From JAFNAG01 sp963739235 (GTDB lineage Bacteria; Acidobacteriota; UBA6911): a stretch of DNA of 64,000 nt. The position numbers were made by a program, and so were the translations under genes. The notes under the pieces are model-generated. The model did not search any database. It was not told where the DNA came from and was given only the letters and a program-made list of their open reading frames with translations. The stretch lies in the NCBI GenBank assembly GCA_963739235.1, contig CAVTZY010000032.1:62001-126000 (forward strand). Reading direction: 5' to 3'. Numbering within the stretch: position 1 is the first letter of the stretch; the number at the start of each line of letters is the position of its first letter. This document shows positions 9,639-18,933 of the stretch, one piece after another.

Positions 9639-10155
9639 CTAAGTATCAATCTGGGGTGGTTCCTTACAGTGAAAAATGAAAGTAGCAGAGGCGCTTACAA
9701 AACTCAACTGGTTTTCGGCCGCCACTACCGCAATACCCTATCCTAATGATGGTTTTTCCCGCGAGAGGTTTCCGATAAATGTGAAAATCCCGTCGATGAA
9801 ACAGAATCCGCAGCAATTCATCTGCAACATGACGAGTTTAGCTTCGTAGATAGATGCGGACCATGGATCGGTGGCAAGATGCGAAGATGTCCGATGACGG
9901 ATAAACCGCTTGCGCGGGGCAGCGCCACAGGGTTGCAATAGCTCGGGTTGTTGTTATAATCGGGATCTATCGGTTAGGCTGAGGATCTTGCCGCTGGCTA
10001 CATCGAGTTGGCATTTCCGGAGCGGGGAGCGTCTTAGCGTGTTTTTTCGAGCTGGTTCCCTGCCGTAGCACGAGAGTTGAAGATCGCCGTGCGGACGCAA
10101 GCCCTTCTTCCGGATCGTAGTCGTGAATCGCCGGGAGCAGGGATCAAAGGCTGAT
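9639..10155. other. divergent intergenic region, lepB to radical SAM gene
   Basis: 517 bases without a supportable gene. It holds a good plus-strand promoter (listed separately) followed by a leader of about 190 bases before the ATG at 10156. I looked for a cobalamin or SAM riboswitch in this leader because of the downstream gene and found no recognisable conserved box. On the minus strand only a weak promoter-like TTGAGT element precedes lepB. Confidence 0.6.
9933..9960 (+). promoter_or_regulatory. sigma-70-type promoter for the radical SAM gene
   Basis: TTGCAA (9933-9938), a 16-base spacer and a perfect TATAAT (9955-9960). Transcription would start near 9967, leaving an untranslated leader of roughly 190 bases. 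Confidence 0.55.
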
Positions 10156-11502
10156 ATGAAAATTGTCGTACTCAGCGGTAGTCGTCAGAAGAACTGCACA
10201 CTCAAAGATGTTGCGGGGGGGTTCGGCACCGTCTTTACTGTGGGGGAGTCTCCTTTTGCGCGGCTGCTGGAAACCGCCAAGCGCAGAGTCGCCTCCATCC
10301 CCAACATCACCCTTGCCTACCTCAACTCTATTCTTGAAATGCACGGGGCGGAAGTAAGGATCCTGGAAGTCCGCCGTTTGAATCAGCTTGAGCCGGCGGA
10401 TCTCTATTTGATTGCCTCGTCGATCGTCGACTGCGCGTTCGAGCGCGAGATCGGCCTGGAGGCCCGGCGTCGATTCGGCAGCAAGATCGGCTTTTTCGGA
10501 GTGTTTGCCGCAACCGTGCCGGAGTATTATGGCGAGGCCGCCGACTTCATAGTCAAAGAGGAAATCGAGAATCTGGCACCCGCGCTGGCGCGCGGGGAAA
10601 TCCCGAGCGGCGTCGTCTCCGCAGGATTCGTCGAGGATTTGAATGCCCTTCCCCATCCGAACTGGGATCAGTTCGAGTTGCGGCGTTACCGCTATCAGAT
10701 CATCACAAGCCACGGCATTACGCTGCCTATGTTGGGAAGCCGCGGATGCCCTTACACCTGCAACTATTGCCCTTACCTGGTAAACTCGAAATACCGCGTG
10801 CGGACACCGCAAAATATCGTCCGCGAAATTGAATACCTCAAAGGCAAATATGGCGCTCGTGGTATTACCTTTCGCGATCCCAATCTCACCTACGGCAAAG
10901 AGCGGGCCCGTGAGCTGGCTGAGTTGATTCTCTCGCGTGGGCTCAACGTGCGCTGGGGAATGGAGGCGCGCACCGATCGTCTCGATCCCGAGCTGATCAC
11001 ACTGCTGCACCGGGCTGGGTTGCGCAGCGTGGAAGTGGGCATCGAATCAACTGATGAAAAGATCCTGCGCGCAAATCTCCGCAAGGCGATCCCCAAGATT
11101 CATCAGGAGGGCGTGATCGAGCATTGTCACAAGCTCGGGATCCGGGTCATCGCTAACTACACGTTGGGTCTGCCCAATGATACCGTGGCCGGGATCCTGG
11201 ATACGATTCGTTACGCCAAGAAACTCAACACCTTCGCAATTCAATTTACGGTAACCACTCCCTACCCGGGCACTGAATTCTTCCGCAACATGCAGAGCCA
11301 TATTTTCGACCGGAACTGGGAGCACTTCAATGGCTGGACCAGCGTATTCAGGCACCCCTCGATCCCGCCCGAGCAGCTGCACCGTCTGCGCGAGTTCGCC
11401 TACGTTTCCTACCATCTGCGCTTGCGGTATGTCTGGAGGTTTATGCAATCGACGCTTCTGCATCCGCTGCTATTCCCTGATCGGGAGCTCTCCGGAGCAT
11501 AG
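10156..11502 (+). CDS. B12-binding-type radical SAM protein
   Basis: 448 residues. Residues 1 to about 170 look like the Rossmann-type cobalamin-binding domain (TLAYLNSILEMHGAEVRILEV, then SSIVDCAFEREIGLEARRRF). The radical SAM core begins near residue 195 with GSRGCPYTCNYCPY, giving the CxxxCxxC cluster ligands, and continues through VRWGMEARTDRLDPELITLL and SVEVGIESTDEKILR. Members with this layout act as methylases, cyclases or in lipid and hopanoid modification; the substrate cannot be read here. Start chosen at the ATG at 10156, preceded by AAGG; an in-frame ATG at 10123 lacks a site. A VWFA-type gene follows 20 bases downstream. Confidence 0.82.
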   Translation: MKIVVLSGSRQKNCTLKDVAGGFGTVFTVGESPFARLLETAKRRVASIPNITLAYLNSILEMHGAEVRILEVRRLNQLEPADLYLIASSIVDCAFEREIGLEARRRFGSKIGFFGVFAATVPEYYGEAADFIVKEEIENLAPALARGEIPSGVVSAGFVEDLNALPHPNWDQFELRRYRYQIITSHGITLPMLGSRGCPYTCNYCPYLVNSKYRVRTPQNIVREIEYLKGKYGARGITFRDPNLTYGKERARELAELILSRGLNVRWGMEARTDRLDPELITLLHRAGLRSVEVGIESTDEKILRANLRKAIPKIHQEGVIEHCHKLGIRVIANYTLGLPNDTVAGILDTIRYAKKLNTFAIQFTVTTPYPGTEFFRNMQSHIFDRNWEHFNGWTSVFRHPSIPPEQLHRLREFAYVSYHLRLRYVWRFMQSTLLHPLLFPDRELSGA

Positions 11503-11522
11503 GAGATTGGAAAGGAGGGCCT

Positions 11523-12434
11523 ATGGCCGCGATCGCCGTGCTTCTGGCTTCCCTGCTCACCTGGACCGCATTTGCCCTGCCTGCCCAGAAGCGGCCAGTT
11601 TTTGTGACCGCCAGCTTTCTGGGGAAAAACCACATGTATCTTGAGGACCTGAAGCGGGAAGAGATCCGCATTTATGAAAACGGCCAGCCGCGGGAGGTTG
11701 AATTTTTTGCGGGGGCTGAAGTCCCGACCGCCTACGGCATTCTCTTTGACCGCTCGTTTTTGCCGATGCCGTTTGAGGACCCGCGCCCGGATTCAAATGT
11801 CATTCCCATCTCCATGGCAGCCACCAATGCGGCGTATCAATTGGTCGACCAGGCTCTCGGGCGCCACATCGGGTGGGTGGGCGCCTATGACAAGGAGCTG
11901 AAGATTGAGCTCGATTTCACCCAGGATTCGGGCCGGGTGAAAGATGTGATCCAGCGGCTGCGCGGCGAGCGGTCCGCGGATGAATCCTCCCTCTATCGCG
12001 CCCTTTTCAGCGCAGTCAGGAAGATGAGCCCATGCAATGAGAAGCGGCGCGTGTTGATCTTGTTCATCGAGGTTCTCGACATCGAAGCGGGTGTGAAGCT
12101 CAAGCCAATGAAAAACCTGCTGTCCGCATCCAATGTGGAACTTTTTGTCGCAAATTTCGCAGTCTCGAGGTTCAGTTCCGGCCGCGGAATGCTCCCGGCC
12201 CAAAGCGAGGCCTGCCTGCGAGAGTTGGCGGGAGTCACTGCCGGCGGCGCCTACTTCTCCAAGACCGAGGGCATCGAAGGGCTCGGCCGTCGGGTCGCTA
12301 ACCAGATCAACGCTCTTTATACCATCGGCTTCCAGGGGGAATCGGCCTCCGACCAGCCGGCCGACTTGAAAATTGAATGCACCCGGCCGGGTACAAAAGT
12401 GGCCTTCCATCCTGTGGTCCCAAATCTGCAGTAA
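11523..12434 (+). CDS. VWFA-related secreted protein
   Basis: 303 residues with an N-terminal signal peptide (MAAIAVLLASLLTWTAFALP). The VTASFLGKNHMYLEDLKREE and IRIYENGQPREVEFF segments, then YGILFDRS, resemble the VWFA-related domain family that is abundant in Acidobacteria, in which the metal-binding site is often degenerate; here no clear DxSxS is seen (FDRSFLP instead). Probably periplasmic or extracellular, function unknown. GGAAAGGAGG immediately upstream supports the ATG at 11523. Followed by a small hairpin at 12473. Confidence 0.7.
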   Translation: MAAIAVLLASLLTWTAFALPAQKRPVFVTASFLGKNHMYLEDLKREEIRIYENGQPREVEFFAGAEVPTAYGILFDRSFLPMPFEDPRPDSNVIPISMAATNAAYQLVDQALGRHIGWVGAYDKELKIELDFTQDSGRVKDVIQRLRGERSADESSLYRALFSAVRKMSPCNEKRRVLILFIEVLDIEAGVKLKPMKNLLSASNVELFVANFAVSRFSSGRGMLPAQSEACLRELAGVTAGGAYFSKTEGIEGLGRRVANQINALYTIGFQGESASDQPADLKIECTRPGTKVAFHPVVPNLQ

Positions 12435-12472
12435 CACATTGCGTGTTTCCCAGGCCTGCCGACACTCAAAAG

Positions 12473-12493
12473 AGCCCTGACCGCCGCAGGGCT
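12473..12493 (+). terminator. weak terminator-like hairpin after the VWFA-related gene
   Basis: AGCCCTG at 12473-12479 pairs with CAGGGCT at 12487-12493 around a 7-base loop, followed by a short T/C stretch. The run of T is poor, so termination may be partial. Confidence 0.35.
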
Positions 12494-12602
12494 ACCTTTC
12501 CCCCTTGGAGCGCATGGATAGGCTCAGCGCCCCTTATCAGGCCCCACATAAAGTTCAAGTCGGCTCTTGTCGATAAGTGACGAGATCCCAGTGAGAGACA
12601 CC

Positions 12603-13825
12603 ATGAGTCTGCGCGACAAGAGGTTGTGGACTATCGGAGGAGGGAAGGGGGGGTCGGCAAGAGCTTCCTGGCCGCTTCCATGGGCACCGCCCTCGCCCGC
12701 GCCGGCAAGTCCGTTATTCTGGTAGATGCCAACTTGGCCGCTCCTGACCTGCACGCCTATTTGGGTATCCAGAATCCTGATTTGACCCTTCTGGATGTGT
12801 TGGAGCGGCGCGCCGCATTGCCTGATGTGCTGATTTCGACTCATGAACCACGGATGCGATTTTTGAGCTGTGTCGGCGACGAACTCGGCATGGCGGATCG
12901 TACTCCAAAAGAACGGCAAAAGATGGCGGACTGCCTCGCTTCCCTGAATGCGGAGTTTGTGCTGATCGATGCCGGGAGCGGCACATCGCGGGTAGTCCTG
13001 GATTTCTTCAACCTGGCACACGAGGCGATTGTGATCACTTCTCCAGAAGCCGCCTCGATGAGGTGCACCTTCCGATTCATCAGAAATGCGACTTATCGCA
13101 GGGTGCAGGAGCGGTTCGGCGCGCATGCGGAAGTTAATGCGGCGTTAGCCCGGTTGCGTGAGCTCGCCAGTCCGGCGCAACCGCCAACCATGACGAAGTT
13201 TCTGGATTTGCTGCGGCCGAAAGCGCCAGAGGTGGCACTGGGCATTTCAGACATGCTGAACGACTGGCGGCCGTTTCTGTTGGTCAACATGGCCGCCTCC
13301 GAGCAGGAACTGCGCAGTGCGGAGATCATTCATACGGCCGCATGGAAGTTCCTTAATGTCGACTTGCGATCTTGCGGTCCAATCCATTTTAATGCCTCCT
13401 TGCGCACATCGAACCAAGGGATGAGCCTGCCGGATGGCAGCGATCCTGCCAATGCGTTGGCCCTCCAGATCCAGCATACCGCCCTGCAGCTGGCGGCGAT
13501 CGATGTGCCGGGTAGTGAGGTCAAACGAGCAGGATCAACGGTTCCCATGGCGCCCACACAGGCAATGGGACTCAACGATAACCTGGCGTTCATGGGCCGG
13601 GCCCTCCACATTCAGACGGAGGATCAGGGTGCCGCAGCAAACTGCATCACGACCCAGGTCTTCTGCGGTGGTCGTGTCATTTTGTCAGCGAAGTCGGAGT
13701 ACCCTTCGACGATGCGGGAACAAAACCAGAATAACCAGGTGATCGAGTTAATGAGAACCCAACATTTCAATGTCATTCGCCAGATTGAGAGCCGGCAGTC
13801 CAGGCATCAATCCGGGCTGGCCTGA
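12603..13825 (+). CDS. MinD/ParA-like ATPase with an unusual C-terminal module, frame broken in a G tract
   Basis: From the ATG at 12603 the protein reads MSLRDKRLWTIGGGKGG, then loses frame in a run of seven G (12647-12653); one more G restores GGGKGGVGKSFLAASMGTAL, the deviant Walker A of MinD/FlhG ATPases, and a total of 407 residues. Walker-type residues follow in SVILVDANLAAPDLHAYLG and FVLIDAGSG. The ATPase ends near residue 270. The last ~90 residues (GRALHIQTEDQGAAANCITT, then QVFCGGRVI and MRTQHFNVIRQIES) form a separate module that I have the impression recurs in delta-proteobacterial and acidobacterial proteins, without a known role. It probably positions or regulates a partner; the HD-GYP regulator follows after 5 bases. 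Confidence 0.75.
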
Positions 13826-13830
13826 GTTTC

Positions 13831-14937
13831 ATGATGGACAATCTCATCGCTGCTACCAAGATACTCATTGTCGACGATGAGGCAGATATCCGTTCACTTC
13901 TCATGCGCGGCCTGTCTGATGGTTCCTTTGAATGCATCCAGTCGTCGAATGCTTTTGACGCGCTGAATAAACTCAAGAATGACCGGTTTTCCCTCGTCAT
14001 GAGCGATGTGTGCATGCCGGGGATGTCCGGAATCGAGCTCCTGCGCTTCATCAAACGGCACGATCCGGATATGTCGGTCATCATGATCACGGGCGTGCTC
14101 GATTTGGCCACGGCGGTGGACTCACTCAAAATGGGAGCGTGTGACTATATCACCAAGCCCTTCAACCTGCTCGAGGTCCGGCGTGCGGTGGGCCAAGCCC
14201 TGGAGCGACAACGGCTCACTCTGGAAAACCGATATTACCAGCGCGAATTGGAGCGGCTGGTGCGGGAGCGCACATTCGAGCTGAATGGAGCGCTCAAAGA
14301 GGTCGAGGAGGGGTATCGATTCACGCTCGAAGCTCTGGCCGCAGCCCTGGATGCCCGCGAGCACGAGACCCAGGCGCACTCGCACAGGGTGCGAGAATAC
14401 GCTGTTACCTTGGCGCAAAGCCTGGGATTAAGAGCTGAGGTGCTCATTGATATCGGGCGGGGCGCATTGCTGCACGACGTCGGAAAGATCGGAGTGCCGG
14501 ATTCCATCCTGCTGAAACCCTCGAAACTCACAGCCGAGGAATGGATTCAGATGAAGCGCCATCCGCAGGTCGGTTATGAAATTCTGCGGAGCATCAAGTT
14601 TCTGTCCTCGGCAGCTGATATCGTCCTGGCCCATCAGGAGCGCTGGGACGGAGCCGGCTATCCGAACCGCCTCGCCGGGACCGACATTCCACTGGGAGCC
14701 AGAATATTTGCCGTAGTTGACACGCTCGACGCCATGACCAGCGACCGTCCCTACCGCAAAGCCCTTTCCTTCGAAGCTGCACGCACGGAAGTGCACAACT
14801 GCAGCGGCAGTCAGTTTGATCCGCGCGTGGCTGAGGCTTTCCTCAGCCTCGAACCTCAGACGTGGAAAAACATTCACGACATGGTAAACTGCCGGCATCG
14901 CGTGCAGGAAACCAGCGAAGTTTTATGTCCGATATAG
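13831..14937 (+). CDS. response regulator with HD-GYP c-di-GMP phosphodiesterase domain
   Basis: 368 residues. An N-terminal receiver (about 8-125) has the acidic pair in ILIVDDEAD, the phospho-acceptor Asp in LVMSDVCMPGMSG and the Lys of YITKPFN. A short coiled coil leads into an HD-GYP domain (about 165-350) with LLHDVGKIGVPD and HQERWDGAGYP plus SDRPYRKAL. Such RpfG-type proteins hydrolyse cyclic di-GMP and often control motility or surface behaviour. It follows the MinD-like gene after 5 bases and overlaps the GNAT gene by 13 bases, so the three are likely one unit. Confidence 0.92.
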   Translation: MMDNLIAATKILIVDDEADIRSLLMRGLSDGSFECIQSSNAFDALNKLKNDRFSLVMSDVCMPGMSGIELLRFIKRHDPDMSVIMITGVLDLATAVDSLKMGACDYITKPFNLLEVRRAVGQALERQRLTLENRYYQRELERLVRERTFELNGALKEVEEGYRFTLEALAAALDAREHETQAHSHRVREYAVTLAQSLGLRAEVLIDIGRGALLHDVGKIGVPDSILLKPSKLTAEEWIQMKRHPQVGYEILRSIKFLSSAADIVLAHQERWDGAGYPNRLAGTDIPLGARIFAVVDTLDAMTSDRPYRKALSFEAARTEVHNCSGSQFDPRVAEAFLSLEPQTWKNIHDMVNCRHRVQETSEVLCPI

Positions 14938-15860
14938 AGCTCATGCCGCTCAGCCAGTCGGACCTGCGCCTCATGGTTCCGCTCATGAACGATGAGGAGC
15001 AAGCCTGGCTGCGCGAACTCGACTGGGACTATGCCCCCATCCGCAGGATTCTCTTCTCATTCCTTGAAGCGCGCATATTGCCGGGCTTTCTGGCCCTCAG
15101 CGACACGAAGGCACTCGGATACATCTACTTTTTGATTTCGCGCGCCAAGGGGATGGTCGGAACGGTATATGTGAATCCGCCGGATGCGCAGGGCACGGCC
15201 GATCGGATTCTGGCCCGCGCGATTGAGAGTCTGAAGGACCTCCACAGCCTGCGCCGCATTGAAGCCCAGATCATTCCTCTCGGCGGCCTGGATTTAACCA
15301 CGGTTTTCTCGCGCCATGGTTTTCAAGGCTATTTGCGTCACTACCTCGAGCTGGACCTGACCATAGGATCCTGGCCTGGAATAGATTACGCGGGAATGAT
15401 TGTGCCATGGCATGCAAGATATTTACGGCCGGCGGCGGAAGTGGTCTTTCGGAGCTACCAGGGCGGCATCGACGCCGTAGTTTGCGAAGATTATGGCACG
15501 GAAGCAAATTGCGAGGGCTATCTTCGCAGCCTGGTGGAAAATCCGGGCTGCGGCATCTTCTTGCCGGATTCCTCTTTTATTGGCCTCAATCCTCAGGGCG
15601 CACCGTGCGGATTCATTCTGACATCCCGCCTGTCACGCAACTCAGCGATGATCCCACAGATATCGATCCATCCGGATTATCAGGGGAAAGGCCTGGGATC
15701 AGCTCTGGTTCACCTGGCTTTGCACCGGCTCGCGTCAGCGGGTTTTCGGGCTGTCAGGCTGACGGTTACCCAGCAGAATCGGCGCGCCTATGAGTGGTAC
15801 TTGCGGCTTGGATTCAAGGTCCGCCGCAATTTCGACGCCTATGTATGGCAGCGCCAGTAG
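14925..15860 (+). CDS. two-lobed GNAT N-acetyltransferase
   Basis: 311 residues. The C-terminal lobe (about 170-310) is a clear GNAT fold with the acetyl-CoA loop in ISIHPDYQGKGLGSALVHLA and the LTVTQQNRRAYEWYLRLGFK tail. The N-terminal lobe resembles a second, degenerate GNAT domain. Substrate unknown. The ATG at 14925 overlaps the end of the HD-GYP gene, which suggests translational coupling. It converges with motB, 90 bases away. Confidence 0.8.
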   Translation: MSDIELMPLSQSDLRLMVPLMNDEEQAWLRELDWDYAPIRRILFSFLEARILPGFLALSDTKALGYIYFLISRAKGMVGTVYVNPPDAQGTADRILARAIESLKDLHSLRRIEAQIIPLGGLDLTTVFSRHGFQGYLRHYLELDLTIGSWPGIDYAGMIVPWHARYLRPAAEVVFRSYQGGIDAVVCEDYGTEANCEGYLRSLVENPGCGIFLPDSSFIGLNPQGAPCGFILTSRLSRNSAMIPQISIHPDYQGKGLGSALVHLALHRLASAGFRAVRLTVTQQNRRAYEWYLRLGFKVRRNFDAYVWQRQ

Positions 15861-15949
15861 CGAACACACCCGCTCACAGAAAAACCCAATCATACAAAGA
15901 CTGTCGTCCTTCCTGTCATGTGTCATGTGGACTACGAGTGGGAATTAAC

Positions 15950-16781
15950 CTAGCGGGTACCCCCCCGGGCGTAGTTGGAATTGAGGACTACGATATCCAC
16001 GCGCCGGTTGCGCGCCCGTCCTTCCGGGGTGTCATTGGAGGCTATGGGGCAGAATTCGGCGAAACCCGAACCGGAGAGCTTTTCGGGACTGAAGCCGAAC
16101 TTCCCGATGAGATAGGAAACGATGGAAGTGGCGCGGGCGGTGGAAAGCTCCCAATTGGAAGGAAACCGTACCGTGTTTATGGGGACATTATCCGTATGCC
16201 CCTCGATGCGGATCATGGTTTTTCATGGACGTGAGGTCATCAGCCAAAGCATCCAGCATTTCGCGCCCTTCAGGTCTGAGCTGATCGGATCCCGAATCAA
16301 AAAAGGTACCATCGAGACTGATCACGAGCCCGCGCGTTTCCATGCGGGTTCTCACCTTCCCTGTCACGCCCCGTTTTTTCACTACACTATCGACATTATC
16401 CCTCAGCCGCCCCATGGCGACGACTTCACCCTTGGGGAGCGAATTCTCCACAAAGTTGGTCTTGAGGTCCTTCATACTGGAGATGGTATATTCTTTGAGC
16501 GCCTTCTCCTTGGGCACTGTGACATGTTCCACCAGGTCGCGGCTCAAGGCCGATCCGGCACCTTCGCCTTTGCTCAGGCTTAGAGTATCGCTTCCGGTAT
16601 CAAAAACCGAGCCATCAAACGACGCCCTCATGGACAAAACCATTTTCCCCATTTTCTGGGCGTCGACCGTCGAGATCGCATACAGAGTGGTGAAAAAGGC
16701 GAACAGGAGCGTGATGAAGTCCGCATAGGATACCAGCCAGCGTTCGTGGTTTACATGTTCAGGGACTTTTTTCTTGCGCAA
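15950..16781 (-). CDS. motB: flagellar motor stator protein MotB, frame interrupted once
   Basis: Corrected length 276 residues. The N-terminus has the single membrane helix with the proton-binding Asp (RWLVSYADFITLLFAFFTTL). The peptidoglycan-binding OmpA-like domain follows (RIEGHTDNVPINT, NWELSTARATS, RNRRVDIVV). Between them the frame shifts by one extra base at about 16217-16223, in an A/C run just before MIRIEGHTD. MotB anchors the stator to the cell wall and forms the ion channel with MotA, whose gene ends 16 bases upstream. Residues on both sides of the break are intact, so I treat it as functional. Confidence 0.9.
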
Positions 16782-16797
16782 TGGTTAAAACTCCTGA

Positions 16798-17596
16798 TCA
16801 GGCAGCCTTGGCTTGTGCGCTCGGTGCCTTTTTCGACAGTGCCTGTTGGTCTTTCTGGTTGAGGTAACTCTTGAGTTTGTCCTCGATCAGTCGCGGGTTC
16901 TCACCCTCGAGAATCGCAATCACGCCGGCAAGGATGATCTCTTTCGATACCATGTGAGCGCGATGCCGGAGCTTGAGTTTGCCGGCAATCGGGAAATAAA
17001 CGATATTGGCCAATGAGACTCCGTAAACCGTAGCTACGAATGCGACAGCGATCCCTCCGCCCAGCTTGCTGGGATCGGTCAGGTTCTCCATCACATGGAT
17101 CAGACCCAGCACGGCGCCAATGATCCCGATCGTCGGCGAATAGCCCCCCGCCGCTTCCCAGAATTTGATCGGCAGTTCGCCCTCTTCTTCCATGTTGGCC
17201 ATCTCGGCTTCCATGGTTTCGCGCAGCGCTTTGGGTTCTATGCCGTCGACAGCCATATTCAACGCCTTTTTCAGGAACGGATCTGTCACAGATTCCACAT
17301 CCGTTTCCAAAGAGATGATCCCCTGCCTTCGCGCCTTGTTGGCGTATCCGATGATCTCCGTGATTACATCCTTATTGTTGACCTTGGGCGCAAGGAAAGC
17401 TCCCAGGGCTGAGCGCCAGCTGCCAATAAACACGTGGATGCGGAAACTGGGTCATGCAGGCGCCGAATGTCCCGCCAATGACAATCATCGCGGCAGTCAA
17501 TTGGAGAATGGACTCGATCTTTCCACCCTCGAGTGCCTGCCCACCCAATATCGCAGCAACAGCCAGCAACAGCCCAATGATTGTACCTAAATCCAT
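16798..17596 (-). CDS. motA: flagellar motor stator protein MotA, frame interrupted once
   Basis: Corrected length 265 residues. The N-terminus MDLGTIIGLLLAVAAILGGQ and GGTFGACMTQFP precede a one-base insertion at 17440. The rest holds the cytoplasmic loop and the PTIGIIGAVLGLIHVMENL and AVAFVATVYGVSLANIVYFP membrane helices with the conserved Pro residues. MotA works with MotB to couple ion flow to rotation. AAGGGA precedes the ATG at 17596. It lies in the flbD-motA-motB unit behind a sigma-28 site. Confidence 0.92.
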
Positions 17597-17621
17597 TTTT
17601 GTCCCTTAGCCAGCCGCAGCG

Positions 17622-17843
17622 TCAGACCTTCACCAGCCTGCGTTCATGCTCCGCATCAATCAGTCCTGCCAGAGTCCGACGATATCGAACGACCTTTTCG
17701 ATGATCTCCGTCATGCGGTCCTTGACGATCACTTTGTCGTTGTTATTCAAAGTGATCACCGTATCCGGTGTCTCCTCGATGTACTCGATCAGATCCGAAT
17801 TCAGGACGATCTGATGGCCGTTGATCTTGGTCAACTGGATCAT
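17622..17843 (-). CDS. flbD: FlbD family flagellar protein
   Basis: 73 residues: MIQLTKINGHQIVLNSDLIE, then the ETPDTVITLNNNDKVIVKD core of the short FlbD family, not to be confused with the Caulobacter regulator of that name. These proteins sit beside motAB in many bacteria; their role is unclear. AAGGAAG precedes the ATG. It is first in the flbD-motA-motB operon, 34 bases downstream of the sigma-28 site. Confidence 0.88.
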   Translation of the reverse strand: MIQLTKINGHQIVLNSDLIEYIEETPDTVITLNNNDKVIVKDRMTEIIEKVVRYRRTLAGLIDAEHERRLVKV

Positions 17844-17876
17844 GAAGTCTTCCTTTGTCTGTTAAATCAGTGGGAT

Positions 17877-17904
17877 ATATCGGCGCAGGAGGCCAGAAGC
17901 CTTA
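17877..17904 (-). promoter_or_regulatory. sigma-28-type promoter of flbD-motA-motB
   Basis: Read on the minus strand: TAAGGCTT (17904-17897), 12 bases, GCCGATAT (17884-17877), against the FliA consensus TAAAGTTT / GCCGATAA. It gives the stator genes their own late-class promoter, independent of the sugar cluster upstream. Confidence 0.7.
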
Positions 17905-18057
17905 ACAGAAGTGACGGAATTCTGCCGGCTAACGAGGAGAGAATCCCATATTCGGCACCCCTCCTGAACAGGCCCGTCCATCGAGAGGAAAGTAGAACAG
18001 TCGAAAAGGTGAAGGAAGAGTCGTGGAATATCTTACAGTTATTGTGGTTATCGTCCT

Positions 18058-18758
18058 CTATGACCCTTCGTCGGACGAGCCCGGCTGGATCAGGCTCAGG
18101 TAACGCTCCAATGGAACGGGAGGGCGATCTTCGGGGATCATGCCGATGATCCCTTGCACAAAGGCAAAATCCGCAGGGGTATCCACAGTCAGGCGAACTT
18201 CGGGCCGTCTCAGAGCCGCGGGTGGATCCAGGAAATGCTGTGCGAAATTCTTCCAAGTGCTCCTTGATATAAATCGTGACATGCTCGCGATGGTGGGGCA
18301 GCTGGCCCAGGCGGTCCGCTGCCGCAAGAGCTTCGAACGCGACCGCCTCCGTTGCGGCTCCGTAGGGCAGGTCTTGTTCCATACAAAAGTCAAGCCGCCC
18401 AGCCTGGAGCATGTGGACAATACGGTTGACGGAGCCGACGTCGATCAGGGGATTATCGCCAGTTGCACGGACAATGATGTCCGGGTGATAGATTTCGGCT
18501 GCCAGGCGGAAACGAGCCAGGACGTCCAGGTCGGGTCCACGATAGACCTCTGCCCCAAAGCGGCGTGCCTCCGCCACCAACGGGTCATCTTCATCCTGGG
18601 TCGTGGTCAGAATCACGACCCCGTGCAGGGCGGCAGCGGCTTGCAACCTTTCGGCGGCGCGTTCCAGAATGCTTTTACCTCTGAATGCGCAATAAAGCCT
18701 TGCCAGGCAAGCGCGTACTGCCCATGCGGGCCTGCAGAAAGCCAAGAGTCAGTGTCAT
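18058..18758 (-). CDS. spsF: SpsF/NeuA-like cytidylyltransferase, frame interrupted twice
   Basis: Corrected length 232 residues. It begins MTLTLGFLQARMGSTRLPGK, the signature of the SpsF/PseF/KdsB nucleotidyltransferase family, with one extra base at 18683 (before RGKSILERAAERL) and another at about 18232 (before LDPPAALRRPEVRL). VRATGDNPLIDVGSVNRIV and LTVDTPADFAFV are further family motifs. Such enzymes activate a nonulosonic acid as a CMP sugar. It is the last gene of the sugar cluster. Its ATG overlaps a TGA of an upstream short frame (see findings). The exact sugar cannot be read. Confidence 0.8.
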
Positions 18759-18933
18759 ATCCGTTTGATAATCTGAGGATCCTGGATTTCGGGCTGCCCT
18801 TCTCCCCACAGTCTCCCGTGAATTGTGCCTAGGTGGGCGCCGGGCGCCGCACAGCGCTCAGATCCCGGATGATTCGATCCCAAGGCCCGGCCGGCGGCCG
18901 GGGCCTGCTTGGCAATTTTACATGTCCTATCAC

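Noticed and set aside
9738..9938. 66-codon minus-strand frame in the lepB/radical SAM gap
   Set aside because: It crosses the promoter of the divergent gene, has no ribosome site and an unconvincing composition.
9961..10155. Cobalamin riboswitch before the radical SAM gene
   Set aside because: I could not find the conserved B12-box or paired core elements.
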